DNA of 64,000 nt from Pezicula radicicola (Eukaryota; Ascomycota; Leotiomycetes; Helotiales; Dermateaceae), in NCBI GenBank assembly GCA_003008705.1, contig PDUO01000067.1:1-64000 (forward strand). The letters run 5' to 3'. The position numbers and the translations under genes were made by a program. Within the stretch, counting starts at the first letter, position 1, and each line of letters begins with the position of its first letter. This document shows, one piece after another, positions 34,251 to 46,568 of the stretch. Below the pieces are notes generated by a model, which saw only the letters and a list, made by a program, of their open reading frames with translations, did no database searches and was not told the origin of the DNA.

Positions 34251-35429
34251 TTATTCTTCTTGGCAATAAGAGTCACTATAACTAGTAACCAACTGTTCCC
34301 CAAACGCAATATCCCTTAGCGCAACAACCAAAATCCTTAATTTCCCCGCATAAACTTCACTTCTAAACTGAACATTTCCCTGTGCTTCATGGTCGGGGAC
34401 ACCGGGCATATCCGGCATATCGGGAAGATTCATAAAGCGAGTCCAATTTCCATATTCTCCTGAGATAATCGTAGCTATAGGTTCAGTCTCGATAGTATTA
34501 TCTAAATCATAAGGAGGGGCATCGAAAGCCATGGGATATGTCATATCGAAATATGATTATTGTGTGTTAAAAGGTATGAAACGACCTACGTATTCTCCAA
34601 GTATCTCATTGGCTCTTATTGTGGTGAGGGTTCGTACTCCCCGGTTTCCAGGTGCTACTTCGATGATTTCGACGAGGGGGTTTGGCATTGTGCAGTTGCA
34701 ACGATTAGCGGCGTTGGATCTAGTCCTTGTCTTATCACAGTAGAAACAGGGGATTTCACCTAATCCTGTACGGCGGGTGAAGTTGCTGGGGTCCGTTGGA
34801 TAGGGAAATGGATTGGGCCAGTCGGCAGGTCTCTTTCTGCCGCGACTGGTGAAATCTGTTCTATTATATATATTTTCCTGTATGTTTTTCATCGCATGAA
34901 CTGTGCCGTTAGCATCGTCTGATGCCCACATACAACGTTTAGGGACGCCATCTGCACCGAGGTACAGCTCATGTGGGTGTGGCGTTGAACTGTAGACAGC
35001 CGCAATTTCCTGGGGAAGTGGCGTGAGTGCACCTATTTTAAATGTCAATTGAACCTGTGCTGTTGATTCATTAAATTTGTTTCGGAAGGGAATACGCCGG
35101 GACGATGCAAACATATGAAGACTGGACTTATAGCACTGAATACCTTCTATGAATACAACCCATTTTGCATCGGACCAAGATTTGAGTGCTGACTGAAACT
35201 TGGTGGAGTGCATCAAAACCGCCATGAACTCGGTTTCGATGACTCTGTTCGTTTCAAGATAACGAGCTTGGAGTTCGTTAGACCATTCGTTCACCTGATA
35301 GAAGACGTTATTCTGGAAGAATTCTAACGGGGTGGCTGATATCATTGTTGCAACTTTATCGAGGTCGTCATAGATTTTCTCAATTGTTCTATTCAAGTTG
35401 AGGCGTTGTTGCCGGGTTAATCGCGCCAT
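34251..35429 (-). pseudogene. SET-domain protein interrupted by an in-frame TAA
   Basis: The ATG at 35429 opens a 290-codon frame, MARLTRQQRLNLNR..., with a Cys-rich pre-SET-like stretch (IPCFYCDKTRTRSN, NRCNCTMPNP) and the first SET strand (GNRGVRTLTTIRANEILGEY). TAA at 34559-34557 then stops it. The same frame continues at once with SYFDMTYPMAFDAPP and the rest of a SET domain: GEYGNWTRFMNLPD...NVQFR and LVVALRDIAFGEQLVTSYSD, stop at 34251. SET enzymes transfer methyl groups from S-adenosylmethionine to lysines. The usual RFxNHSC cofactor motif is replaced by RFMNLPDMPDMPGVPD, so activity is doubtful even without the stop. CAA-to-TAA is a RIP-type change. An 84-nt intron with a weak GTCGTT donor and TTTAG acceptor could alternatively skip the stop. 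Confidence 0.65.
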
Positions 35430-35962
35430 TTTGCAGTTTAAAGAAGAAAAATTAGTAATGTTAATAAAGTAAGTGAGCCCAAAAATGTAAAGCTACCAGA
35501 GCTTCAATAATCGAAATTATAGAATCAAGTGTCTGAGTATAATGAAAAGAGAAAACAACATAATGTGAGATTGCTCGCTTTCTAGTCTTATATCTTCAGT
35601 CCAGAGCTCTTTGATAAGTTGTGGGTGGTAATGGCGACAAAAGACCATGTCGAATATCTCAAAGAAGCCACTGGAAGGGGAATTATGTTGTAGGAAGCTC
35701 TAAAAACTTGTAAAAGAAGTCTTTGTTAATGTTAAAAGACGCAAGAGAAATATACTAAATTTGGACGACCGGAGCCTGAAAGAGAGAGTAAGAAAGAAAG
35801 AAATGCCAAGGAAGGAAATATGTAGTATACCTACCAATTTGTCACAGATTTCCAAGTCTTGGTGGAAGCCATTTTGCTGAGAAGCCCTCCATATATCAAT
35901 GCTCCGATCCCAATGCTAACCAAACCCATAACCAGAACACCGCACATCAAAGGTATACACCA
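35430..35962. other. Intergenic region between the SET gene and EAF
   Basis: No gene is seen. It contains the promoter side of the SET gene and the 3' side of EAF. Confidence 0.5.
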
Positions 35963-36899
35963 TCATTCTTCCTCGCTCTCGCTACTCTCGTCGCCTGTGT
36001 CTTTCATCTTTTGTAACTCTTTCTCTAATTCGGCTTCAAGATCTCCAAAATCATCCTCGTCAATTCCGCCCGAGTTATCATTAAGTGGCGCCGACAGGTC
36101 GAAGTGTTCGACATCTTGATTGCGTTCTGGCTGGAGATACATATCGTCGTCTTCGCCTTCTGCGTCTTGATCTTCATCACTTTCTTCACTGGCTTCATGT
36201 TGGAAAGTCGTGCTCGGTTGATGTCCAATTTGTGAAATTGGCCCATGCCCATCAGGATACTCAACTATAAATCCATCATCTGAATCATCGTCTTCTTCCT
36301 CTTCTGGGGACGGCTCGCGGACCACAACAGGCTTGGGCTTAGGCTTGGGCTTTGCTTTCGGTTTTTTGGGCTCGGCCTTTGCAGCTGGCGGCCGTTTCTT
36401 TGTCTCTTTGGGTAAGGTTGGATCCCGCTTAGCGGGCGCTCTAGACGGAGGTTTTTTAGTGCCTTCTAATTGTGCATAATCTTTCTGTAGTGTTGTGGGG
36501 TCCGACTCCCATGGTGTGCTGATAAGATTCATGTCAAATGTAGAGTCTATGCGGTGTAGTACAAAGTGTTTCTTTTCGTGATCGAATATGAGAACATACT
36601 GGCCGTCGCCCGATTTGCGTACGCCATGGTAAGAGTACCTGTCGGAATTGGCTTTAAGAGAGAGGTCATAACTTTGGGCGTCGGAATCGGAGGATGGTTG
36701 GAGGTGCAAGGAGCTGGAGGAATTTGGATCATTCTCGGGCTTATGATTATCTGCAGATAGCGTTAGTAGGCTGCCCAAAGTACGAAGGCATTGACGAACA
36801 TCGTATAGCTGTGTACACTTCCTTCGTCGACAGGCCCATGAGCGCATCGCTGAGGACGACGGGGTACTGGGCCGGCTCGTCGATATCTATTGTGGTCAT
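35963..36899 (-). CDS. RNA polymerase II elongation factor, EAF (ELL-associated factor) family
   Basis: Two exons: 36899-36800 and 36750-35963, with a 49-nt intron that has a GTTCGT donor, a CTAAC branch point and a CTGCAG acceptor. The join gives EVYTAIRYNHKPENDPN, continuous with the EAF N-terminal domain. That domain includes the start MTTIDIDEPAQYPVVLSDAL, YDLSLKANSDRYSYHGVRK and GQYVLIFDHEKKHFVLHRID. Metazoan EAF binds ELL and stimulates Pol II elongation in the nucleus; fission yeast has an equivalent Ell1-Eaf1 pair. The C-terminal half is low complexity: Lys/Pro-rich (KPKAKPKPKPKP), then long Asp/Glu/Ser runs ending ESSESEEE, as in other EAFs. The ATG at 36899 was chosen because the domain begins there; 36959 is an alternative. 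Confidence 0.88.
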
Positions 36900-38123
36900 T
36901 TCCAAGCAATGGAATAGGTATATGCCAGAGCCGACACAGAATTGGGTAAGAAAAGGCAATGGTGTTGTGGTGAGTGGTGAGGCTGAAAGTCCTGAGTAAG
37001 CTGATGTGTGGTGGTGTTGGTTGAAGGTTTAAGGTCGTCCGTCGGCTTGGTGTCGGCTTGAGACAGACGCGAGAGACGGTCTCACAATATGGCCGCTAAG
37101 CTTCCCCAGACTTTCGGGACACAGGGTCTTTGTCTAGCGCATTTCGGTGATTTCGTACAGTAATTTACAGGGAACCAGGGACTTCAGATGGAAATCCTGA
37201 CATCGCTGAGCTGACTCGACCCAAGAGTATCTATAGCATCGATAGTGCCCAAATATGGAATTTGTGTTTACTCATCATTCTATTACTGCGAATCATTGTC
37301 TATCACTCGTACCCAGATTCATAAGCCGGTCCACGAGATATAAAAAAAATGCGATGCGAATGTCAGTGGTTGCTGACGGCATTATCACATACAGAATTCT
37401 CCCCGCCTTTCTGATCTCCTCGTATGCTCCCCCAAAGAGAACGCCACAACCCAAGCGAAGGTGAAGTCGCTTTGTTGGCAACGGTGCTGATGCCGCTAGT
37501 GAAAAGACCTGCGAGAACCCGCATTGAGATGATGTTGGATTTGAATTATTGAGATAGATGGTTTGAGATTCTGAAAATTGGATTGGCTTAGGTTATTGAA
37601 CCGGTTTGAATCATGAAATTGATTTGAGTAAATCAAGGACGTTTCACTTGAGACTGAGTCGAATCGAACTCTTAGAACTCTTGGGGAGGATGATTTTCGA
37701 CTCCAGGTCAGTAGTTCGTAGTTCATATGGCATGCCCTGGTCAGTAGCTACGGAAGTGTCACTACCTAGATAGGTACAAGTACAATAGTTAATCTATTAT
37801 AGCCGTGTCATATGAGGTAAGCCATCTAACGGTTTTGGTGGTGCTGTTGTACGACGTAGGATGACCACTAGTCTGCAGATCTGAGGAGACACGAGAGACA
37901 GGATGATCATTAGAGACGCCAACTATTAGCTAGAGGGATGCGGTCAAACCCTCGGTCCACGGAGCAAGAGGGGTAGGGTAAGCTAGATCCCTTAGACCCA
38001 TTTATATAAAGCCGCCAGAAGGTATTGCTTATGACAACACAACTTTCAAGACCGAACTCAACGAGATTTCTATTCCCTCTTGTTTCTTCATCTTTCAAGT
38101 TATTCTCGATCAAGTTAATCGCT
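36900..38123. other. Divergent intergenic region, EAF / monooxygenase
   Basis: No gene is recognised. A TATATAA box lies at 38003-38009, about 115 bp before the monooxygenase ATG. Confidence 0.5.
38003..38009 (+). promoter_or_regulatory. TATA box of the monooxygenase gene
   Basis: TATATAA within TTTATATAAAGCC, ~115 bp upstream of the chosen start codon, a usual distance for fungal TATA-containing promoters. Confidence 0.5.
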
Positions 38124-40285
38124 ATGGCACCTGATATGTCCCAGATGATGGACGGTGGTTATTCTACCAACGGAGTAACTTCCGGATATAAAATTCCAGA
38201 TATTACATTCAAGGATCCTGCAAATCGAAAAATCAAGGTCTTGACAATCGGGGCAGGAGTCTCTGGAATCCTAATGGCATACCAGATTCAAAAGCAATGC
38301 CAGAATGTTGAGCATGTCATATATGAGAAGAACGAGGATATTGGAGGAACGTGGTTAGAAAATAGGTAGGTTGTACATGGGAATGTCAAGTTATCCCGCT
38401 GCTCACCATGTCACAGATACCCTGGCTGTGCTTGCGATGTGCCATCCCACGCCTATACCTACAACTTTGCTTTGAAGTACGTTCCTGTCAAACTTCGTAT
38501 TGTAATGCTTCTCTAACCAGTTATCTCGCAGTCCTGAGTGGCCCCAGTTTTGTAGCATGTCTCCTGATATTTGGAAATACTTGGACCTCGTTTGCAACAC
38601 TTTCGAACTTCGGAAATATATGACATTCAACACTGAAATTGTCGGCTGCTATTGGAACGAAGATGCAGGCCTTTGGATTGTCAAGATGAGACAGACGGTG
38701 CCAGGTACATCTGAGGTCAAAGAAATTGTTGAGACCTGCGATGTGTTGCTACACGCTACAGGTATCCTTAACAATTATAAGTGGCCCAACATCGAAGGCT
38801 TAGACAAGTTCAAGGGCAAGGTCGTCCGTAAGCATCCCACAGCTATCTCGAATTGAGACAAGATCTAACAGAGATAGACACTGCACGGTGGCCCAAGGAC
38901 TATCAGAAAGAGCAATGGAAGGACGAATCAGTCGCCATCATTGGTTCTGGAGCTTCTTCTATTCAGACTCTACCAGCTATGCAACCTCATGTGAAGCATA
39001 TAGACACTTTTGTCCGGACAGCTGTATGGTTTGTAGCTATGGCGGGAAACACTGGCACCGGCACCGGGGGAGAATATACAGAGGAGGAACGTGCTGAATT
39101 CAGAAATGACACAAAGAAACTTGTTGAGCATGCTAAATTCCTTGAAAACCAGATCAATGGGTTATGGGATCTATTTTTCACGGGCAGTGAAGCTCAAAAA
39201 GAAGCAAAGCAGATGTTTGGTGACCGTATGAAACCTGTGTTGATCAATTAGGCTTGGTGAACTAATATAATATTAGGTATGAAGGAATTCATCAAGGATG
39301 AGCGACTTCTCAAGGGCTTCACTCCTAAGTTTGAGATTGGATGTCGGAGGGTTACACCAGGTATGATATTTGAATATATCGCTCTGTTGTCTCGCAACTC
39401 AGCTAATTTTGATAGGCGATCCTTATATGAAAGCCATCCAGGAACCAAATGTGGATGTTCATTTCTCAGCAGTAAACAAAGTCACAGAAGACTCTGTCAT
39501 CGATAGCGATGGTGCAGAATACAAAGTCGATACAATCATCTGCGCCACAGGCTTTGATGTCTCTTACAGGCCTCGCTTCCCTATTGTAGGCCAGAATGGT
39601 GTCGAGTTGAGTGATAAATGGAAGATGTGTCCAGAGTCATATCTTGGACTCACTATTCCCGACATGCCGAATTTTATCACTTTCATTGGTCCTACCTGGC
39701 CAGTAGAAAACGGTAGCGTGATGGGACCATTGGGTGCCGTCGCACAATACGCCGTTACCATCATCAACAAGATGCAGTCGGAGTTAATCAAATCGATCGT
39801 CCCGAAACAAGATGTAGCGGACGCATTCAATGCACATGCACAAGAATTCATTAAACATACAGTTTGGTCCTCGGATTGTAGATCTTGGTATAAGAGTAAG
39901 CACACTTGAAGAATTTGAAATCAAAGTTGCTTCCAAACTAACTTTTATGTAGACAACGAGACTGGTCGTGTCAATGCCGTCTATCCGGGTTCCTCGCTTC
40001 ATTATATGCGAGTCATTGAGCAGCCAAGATATGAAGACTATAACATCACCTATCAAAATAAGCATAATCAGTAAGAAATCCGAACCAGCCAATAGCGCGT
40101 ATGGTATCGTTAACAATTATAGATGGGCCTACTTGGGCCTAGGATTTACCATCGAGAATCGGAAAGTGCAAGAAGGTGCAGACCAAAGTCCTTATCTTAA
40201 CGATGCGTTCATTGATCCCGAGTGGAGAGAGGTCATTAAACCAGAAGCACGTTTCCATCTGCGGTCCAGCAGCCCAAAGTTGTAG
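38124..40285 (+). CDS. FAD-dependent Baeyer-Villiger-type monooxygenase
   Basis: Eight exons join at consensus sites: 38124-38365, 38417-38476, 38532-38827, 38878-39225, 39277-39360, 39416-39895, 39953-40070 and 40096-40285. The spliced protein has the FAD-binding motif GAGVSG near residue ~45 and the sequence EDIGGTW. Joining exons 3 and 4 recreates FKGKVVHTARWP, the Baeyer-Villiger fingerprint FxGxxxHxxxW[P/D]. The NADPH-binding glycine motif follows ([10 protein letters not shown]), then ICATGFD and [16 protein letters not shown]. It would insert one oxygen into a ketone to give an ester or lactone, using NADPH and O2; the relatives most often named are sterigmatocystin-type StcW monooxygenases. 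Upstream ATGs at 38025/38031 would add ~33 residues; 38124 fits the family better. No partner pathway genes are obvious, so the substrate is unknown. Confidence 0.9.
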
Positions 40286-41134
40286 GCATAAGCACAAACA
40301 GTTGATCTGGCAGGCCATGTATCCATAAAATATCATCTGATAAACTTATTTTGCTTCACAGGCCCGACATGCCGGTACTTTTAAACATGTTAGGATGCAG
40401 CTAATGGTGTTCCCCGCATTTTGTGCACAAGTGCCGGCGTTGAATTATCCTCGAATGTAGTTATATTGCCAATGGCGGAGGCTCTGGTTCCGCACCAAAC
40501 TGACGAATCAGGCGAGCTACTTGGCACCATCGTGACATTGGAACCTTTTTTCTTGAAATAACGGATCAGTCAGATTTCGAAATTTCGAGATACTGCCTAT
40601 CTGACAATCTTTTTCTCTTCTCCTCGCCGAAATTGAGATTGCAGGCAATTACACACTTTTCACCAGTCGTATAGGGAAGTCAAAAATTTGTTACTGTAGG
40701 AGAAATAACCTTATTTGTGTCAGATCTGGTGGATAAATCCCAATGCCAAGGACCCTGACGATCAGGACAAGTTTCCCGGGAGAGATCCATTCGGTTCCTG
40801 TTTCACGCTTCACCAGCATCAGGGCTGTATGATTTGCTATCGTTTCCATAAATCATCTATCATTATGTACCCTAGCACATATCACCAGACCCTCAAATCC
40901 CAAAGCACTCTATTCGAAAGCTCCGTCTTCCTAATCTGGCTGCCATAGCGAACATTCCATAGCGGAACAATATTGCAGTTGGGTAGGGTCTTCTTGACCC
41001 ATCATTAAAGTTACCAAAGCTACCCCTTCACTTCAAGTCGCAACTATAAATCTCAGAGTAGCACCGCTTTCTTCGACCTATCACTCTTTCTTCTTTAAGC
41101 TGAACAGTCGTTCTTTTCTGGTCAAGTCCTAGCC
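40286..41134. other. Intergenic region with the GH5 promoter
   Basis: No gene is recognised. CTATAAA at about 41044 lies ~90 bp before the GH5 ATG, and a CT-rich stretch (41070-41100) precedes it. Confidence 0.5.
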
Positions 41135-42691
41135 ATGCATTTTGGAAACTTATTTCTCGCTGCTAGCACGGCTGCACTTGCTGTTTCTGCACCAGTTGGC
41201 GAAAAGAAGAAGCGGGCTAGCAAACTCAAGTTCTTTGGTGTCAATGAGTCTGGTGGGGAGTTTGGAAGTAGTGTTATTCCTGGAGCTCTTGGGACAAATT
41301 ACATATGGTGGGTGAAATCGAACTAAAGCTGTTTGTGACCTTCACTCACTAATAGCTCATTTAGGCCCGTTGAGTAAGCCATCTCATAAACTTACCATAA
41401 AACATGCCTTCCTAACAAATTCTGCAATATAGATCCTCAATCGACACACTCGTCAGCAAAGGCGCCAACATCTTCCGTGAGCCTCTCAAATACCCCAATA
41501 ACCATCCTAAATTAAACTAACAAAAATTCCAAGGTATCCCAATTCTCATGGAGCGTATAATCCCCACAACCATGACCGGAACCATCAACGCAACCTACGC
41601 AGCTGGACTAACCTCAATTGTAAACTACATAACCAACACCAAAGGAGCATATGCAATCATAGACCCGCATAACTTTGGTCGATACTACGGAAATATCATC
41701 ACTGACGACACAAGCTTCCAAACCTTTTGGACTACTCTTGCTAGTGTTTATAAGAGTAATAGTAAGGTTGTTTTTGATTGTAATAATGAACCTCATGATA
41801 TGGGTTCTGAAACTGTTGTCTTGGATCTGATGCAGGCTTGTATTAATGGTGTTCGGTATGTTTTTCCTTTTCTTTAGTTTTATAAGTAATTTCGGGAGGA
41901 GGGTTAGTAGTTGGGGTTTTTAGCTAATTTGTAATAGTGCTGCTGGGGCTACTAGTCAGATGATTTTTGTGGAGGGGACTGCTTACTCTGGAGCTTGGAC
42001 TTGGGGTAAGTTAATTTTCCGGAACTGAATTATACCGTTTGAGTTCAATACTCATTACTCCTAAATCACTACCGAGTGACATACTTAATCTGAGTAACTC
42101 CCAACCTATCTCCAACAGAGTAAACTAACTTTTCCTTTCCAATCTACAGTATCAGCAGGAAACGACGCACTATCAGCACTCAAAGATCCAAACAATAATA
42201 TCGTCTATGAAATGCACCAATACCTAGATTCAGATAGCTCCGGTACTTCTTCAACCTGTGTAAGTAGTACCGTCGGATCAGAGAGATTAGCTGCGGCTAC
42301 GGCTTGGTTGAGGACCAATAGTAAAAAGGGTATTCTGGGAGAATTTGCCGTTGGTGCGAATAGTGTTTGCGAGAGTGCTGTTACTGATATGTTGTCTTAT
42401 ATTGATGCTAATACTGATGTTTGGGAGGTGAGTTTCCCCGCCTTCTTTTTTTGGGTGATGGACTTGATCGACTTCATGGGCTCTTGAAAAGGGAATTTGT
42501 TGCTAAATTTTAATACACAGGGTGCTCTCTGGTGGGGCGGAGGACCGTGGTGGGGTGATTACATTTTCTCGTAAGTTCTTTTTGATCTTGAAATGTTCTT
42601 TTACTTGAAGATACTGATTATTTGTAGCATGGAGCCACCTTCTGGGATTGGCTATACGGATGTATTGCCTCTTATGCTTCCATATATCTGA
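41135..42691 (+). CDS. Secreted GH5 endo-beta-1,4-glucanase (EglB-like)
   Basis: Eight exons fit: 41135-41307, a 9-nt microexon 41365-41373, 41433-41476, 41534-41855, 41938-42005, 42150-42427, 42521-42570 and 42628-42691. The first ~19 residues are a signal peptide (MHFGNLFLAASTAALAVSA), followed by a KKKR site that could be cut by a Kex2-type protease. The mature protein has FFGVNESGGEFG, WPVESSIDTLVSKGANIFRI, DPHNFGRYYG, the acid/base Glu in FDCNNEPHDM, VYEMHQYLDSD and the nucleophile Glu in GILGEFAVGA, ending EPPSGIGYTDVLP. It would cut internal beta-1,4 bonds of cellulose outside the cell. There is no carbohydrate-binding module. All catalytic residues are present. Confidence 0.92.
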
Positions 42692-44095
42692 GAAACTAAG
42701 AGAGGTAAGGTGGTGGAAACTTCTGCAAATGCAACATGACAATTTGGTACAGTGTTTTTGAAAAGTTTGCCAAATTCTGTGTATATTTTATTCTTGTATA
42801 TATTCATTTTGTGATCTTGGAGATCGCACACACTCTTTTACAAAAATAAATCAAAGAGTTTGTACATACTAATCTCTCTTTTTCTCTAAAAGTCATAATG
42901 TAGTGAAGTTTCTGGAAGTTTAGCGAGCGTGTACAAACTTCTAGAACTTGTAATGTTTTACCGGTATGTCACTATACTTCTGAGTCTAAAGTGACAGTCA
43001 TATAACTTGAGTAGTTGCCTTGACTCTTAAATGACGGCTCTCTGTACTCGCTTACTACGAAAGTTATATTTCACTTGCATCACAGGTCTGATAAGGGTCA
43101 ACAGCTCCCTGTATTATTATCTTGAGTAGTTGAATATGTATAGTCAATCGATGACAGGGAATTGGCGCTGAAAGACATATCTACTGAGGACCTTCTACAT
43201 AAGAGAGAAAGAATTGGGGAATTGGTATGGACGTATTTCATGCATCTGAGAAGAACGCCAGTGAGTGAATGAGATTAGTGAAGGAGGATATTGGGGCGGA
43301 GAAGGAGGTAAACAGTCGCCTGTTGAGGGATTCGATTGCAAAGGAGTCCTCAAAACCTTGAAGAATGAGGGAGACTGAAAGATTTGTAATGGGGGGTCGG
43401 CATTGAAATTAGCTTTGGGGAAATTGTTATGAATTGGATTAAATTGTAAATGCAACTTTGTATTGTCACCTATATCCTTGTTGTCATAATCCTAAATTAA
43501 AGCCCTACGTGGGCATTGTAATTCTCGTTCTATAACAGTAGTGCCATCAACAACGTTGTCAGGACGAGTTCGATCTTCCAATCCTTGCTCGTAAATCACC
43601 ATTGCGTCCATGATACACCTGAATGTGTCAATCTTCTCCTTGTACATCATTGTGACAGTGTGTGTTACTATCCCAACCGAGATTTCGCCAAATCAACGAA
43701 ATCCGGAGCTCTTTGAAGCCTAGGTGGGCAGCTAGAAGTTTGTTCTCACTTGTGCCACGGTATCTTCTCTCAATATCCTAGTAGAACGCAGTAGAAAATC
43801 TAGAACTACGTAGACTTTGAGCTTCTGTGACATTTTCTTACTTTGTTTTAAATCTTATAAAAGGGGCACCATTTGAGCGTGTGTGTTTCTGGTCAATGCT
43901 AGCACATAGATGGAAATGCTCGCTAAATTTCATTGCATGAAGGTTTTATCACTCAATCTCAATAACAAATCCATCATTAAGCGGGGCCAACGTTAGAAGG
44001 ATCATGATATTACTTCTTGCACTATCACCCACTATAGAAAAATTATAACTTCCACTTCCTTTGTGCTTAACTGTTCATGGAAACAAAAAGATCGG
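42692..44095. other. Intergenic region between convergent GH5 and Zn2Cys6 genes
   Basis: No gene is recognised; short minus-strand frames at 43195-43455 look like chance. Confidence 0.5.
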
Positions 44096-45565
44096 CTATC
44101 TAGTGGAAATGGAGTCTCCTTTAGCTAAGCCGTCAGGATCCACACTGAATACATGCAACGGATGCTGTACATAAGTATCCCACTCATGATCCAAACTCTG
44201 CCGTACAAGCTTAAAAAGGTCGTAAGCTCGGTGTTCCATATACCAGCATGAATGACACCTCCTAAGGAGCAGGCAGTAGTGAAGCGTGATGGCAAGTGCT
44301 GGAGGTCGCTCTTCATTCAAGAGTCGAACGAAGGTATCCGTTATCATTCCTGGCCACGAACATGCAAAAGATCTAAGACTGAGCCAATCACATGCCTGCA
44401 AAGAAAGCGCAAGTAACCTGCGCAGCTTACTTATCGCATCCAGATACGCTTCCATTTCGGCAACTGTTGTAGAGGTTTTAACCGAGGGCATATTCTTGAG
44501 ATGGTAAAGTAGATATTCCAGGCTTTGATCATCTTCATGTTGCTGAGAATCCTTGTTTTCGATTTCGGCAGACATTATCACCTTTCCCACAACCATCAAA
44601 GAACCCAGCGGGCCGGATAATATGTGAGATTTAGCTTTGCGCAATATGGATGAACAACCCCGAAGCCAAACAATCCAACTTGATAACCCTTTATCTGGTG
44701 CTTGTCCTGTGCAAGGGAATGCTAAATCCGGGGAACTGAACGAAGCGAAATGTGATATGATTAGAGTCATAGAAAAGGCGAAAACTTGATTACAATTATC
44801 TTCGGTAATGTTTGACATAGCTCTTTGGAAAGGCCCGAGGGCGATATTCTGGTGCTGTGTCGACAGTAACGAGTACTTCCCATGCAGACTTGGATTCAGG
44901 TAAGCAAGGTGAAGCGCAGCTATGGACAAGACACCGTGCGTCAGATAATCGCAAGAAGTAACAAGTACTGGAAGCTGATCTACCCATCCGGGCGACATCG
45001 TTTCCGCTGTGCGTGTAAAGAAATGGTGCCACTAAACGTTTTGTTAGCACTCACTATCTCTGTTGACTTTGACCAAAAATTTATCTAAGACTATGTGGAG
45101 AGCACCGCACCATGAGAAATTACAGCGGTGAAAAATGGACCTGACAAGGATTTACAATCGAAAGGATACCATACTAAAACCATATCTTCCGCATCAAAAT
45201 TTCCAAGGCTCTTCGGAGCCACCAATGAGTGTGCAGATTCATGCAAAGAAAGAGAAGATCTTATAAAAACATCTCCACTCTCGTGAGTAGGCACAGAGAC
45301 GGAGGCTTTGTCTGCTCTAGCTATATGTCTCAAGCCATCTCTACCGCGTTGTGAAGACCTTGAACGTGGATACTCGCATTCTGTAGAGCGTTTCACACAG
45401 CCAGAGCAAATCGGCTTCTCCTCGTTGCACTGACCTTCTTAGCAAAAACACATGGCAACGCTTTAGGGAACGAATACACACCTTCAATCTACGTCGTTTA
45501 CATTCGAAACATCCATTTCGGGACTTGAGGTGGGTTCTCCTTGCCTGTTGCATTTCAGCACGCAT
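44096..45565 (-). CDS. Zn2Cys6 transcription factor (Upc2-like architecture)
   Basis: The first exon (45565-45482) reads MRAEMQQARRTHLKSRNGCF. A 52-nt intron (45481-45430, GTGTGT...GTCAG) joins it to complete a Zn2Cys6 cluster C-x2-C-x6-C-x6-C-x2-C-x6-C: CFEC KRRRLK C NEEKPI CSGC VKRSTE C. Basic residues plus HxKSRxGC are typical of the Upc2-like group. A second intron, roughly 45110-45035 with acceptor GTTTAG before TGGCACCATTTC, leads to the middle homology region, containing WVDQLPVLVTSCDYLTHGVL and SIAALHLAYLNP. The protein ends GDSISTR at 44096. The second donor is uncertain (GTAATT or GTGCTC). It should be a nuclear DNA-binding regulator. Targets are unknown; the convergent GH5 gene and the secreted protein gene at 46569 are neighbours but not proven targets. 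Confidence 0.85.
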
Positions 45566-46568
45566 ATAAGCATTCGAATTCTATAGGCCCTTCTCTCAAT
45601 CACAACGTTCACTTTCGGGAGGCTGCAGCCGTGGCAAATCGGATCGGAAAGGCTTAAAAAATCTGGCTCATATGGTCAAGATGAGGCTGTCACGTCTGGG
45701 GACGGATAGAGCTGGTGTTGTTGTAAAGGTTAGATGATATGTTTATTGTAGCCAAAAGTACGTATCACGTAAAGTCTATTAGGGTGTCTGTCCAATCGAT
45801 CGCACGAGGATCTTTCAAATCGTATCGCGTATTCTGACCCAATCAATGCTCTTTCCACGCGTAGTTATCCAGCCTTGCCAAAGAATAAAGATCTTGGCGG
45901 CAGCGTCCGTTAGTGCTTACATGAGTTAGTCTCCCGTCCTCGGTAAAAGGCAGTGTGAGGGTGGTCACGTCTCATTCGATAGCTGTCCGGAATACGAAGG
46001 TACGGCAAGACTTACTCGAGTAATATAAACATCTCGCTTAATTTACCGACACTTTGTCCCAAAAGGTACTTTTAACGTCAGTGAACCTGTTCAAGTGGAA
46101 CCAATATCATTTAGATTTCATCAGCTATGGTTCTTTTGTCCAGTAGAATGCAAGAAATCTGGAAGGAATGTTAGCCGCTATCTAGGGTTCATGCAGTACT
46201 ACTGTATGACGAATGGGCTCTGAATTCAGCTTTAACAGGCTTCTAGCTTGTTAAATGTAAGTGCTTTGCCGCAGACGGAGGAATAATAAGATATCCAATG
46301 CTGGATTTGCGGATCATCGTTTCTAAATATGAATTTGAATAATCTTAAACACTGTCTTTGTATGTGTATTATATCAGATGTGGCTTTGGCTGAAGAGAAA
46401 GCCTTGACCTCTGGACGTGAGTCTTGAGGTATATAAGAATGTCAGGAAGTCCTGGAGTCAACTTGAAGGCAACACCAAGGCTTTCTGCACCGTTTGCGCT
46501 TCCAGCTACTTACTTAAGACCTACCACTAATCACTTGCTTTACAACTTTCAATTAATAACCTTCAATC
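45566..46568. other. Divergent intergenic region, Zn2Cys6 / secreted protein
   Basis: No gene is recognised. TATATAAG at about 46430 lies ~140 bp before the ATG of the following gene. Confidence 0.5.

Noticed and set aside
38124..42691. Secondary-metabolite gene cluster around the Baeyer-Villiger monooxygenase
   Set aside because: No polyketide synthase, non-ribosomal peptide synthetase, terpene cyclase or prenyltransferase is visible. The neighbours are EAF and a cellulase.
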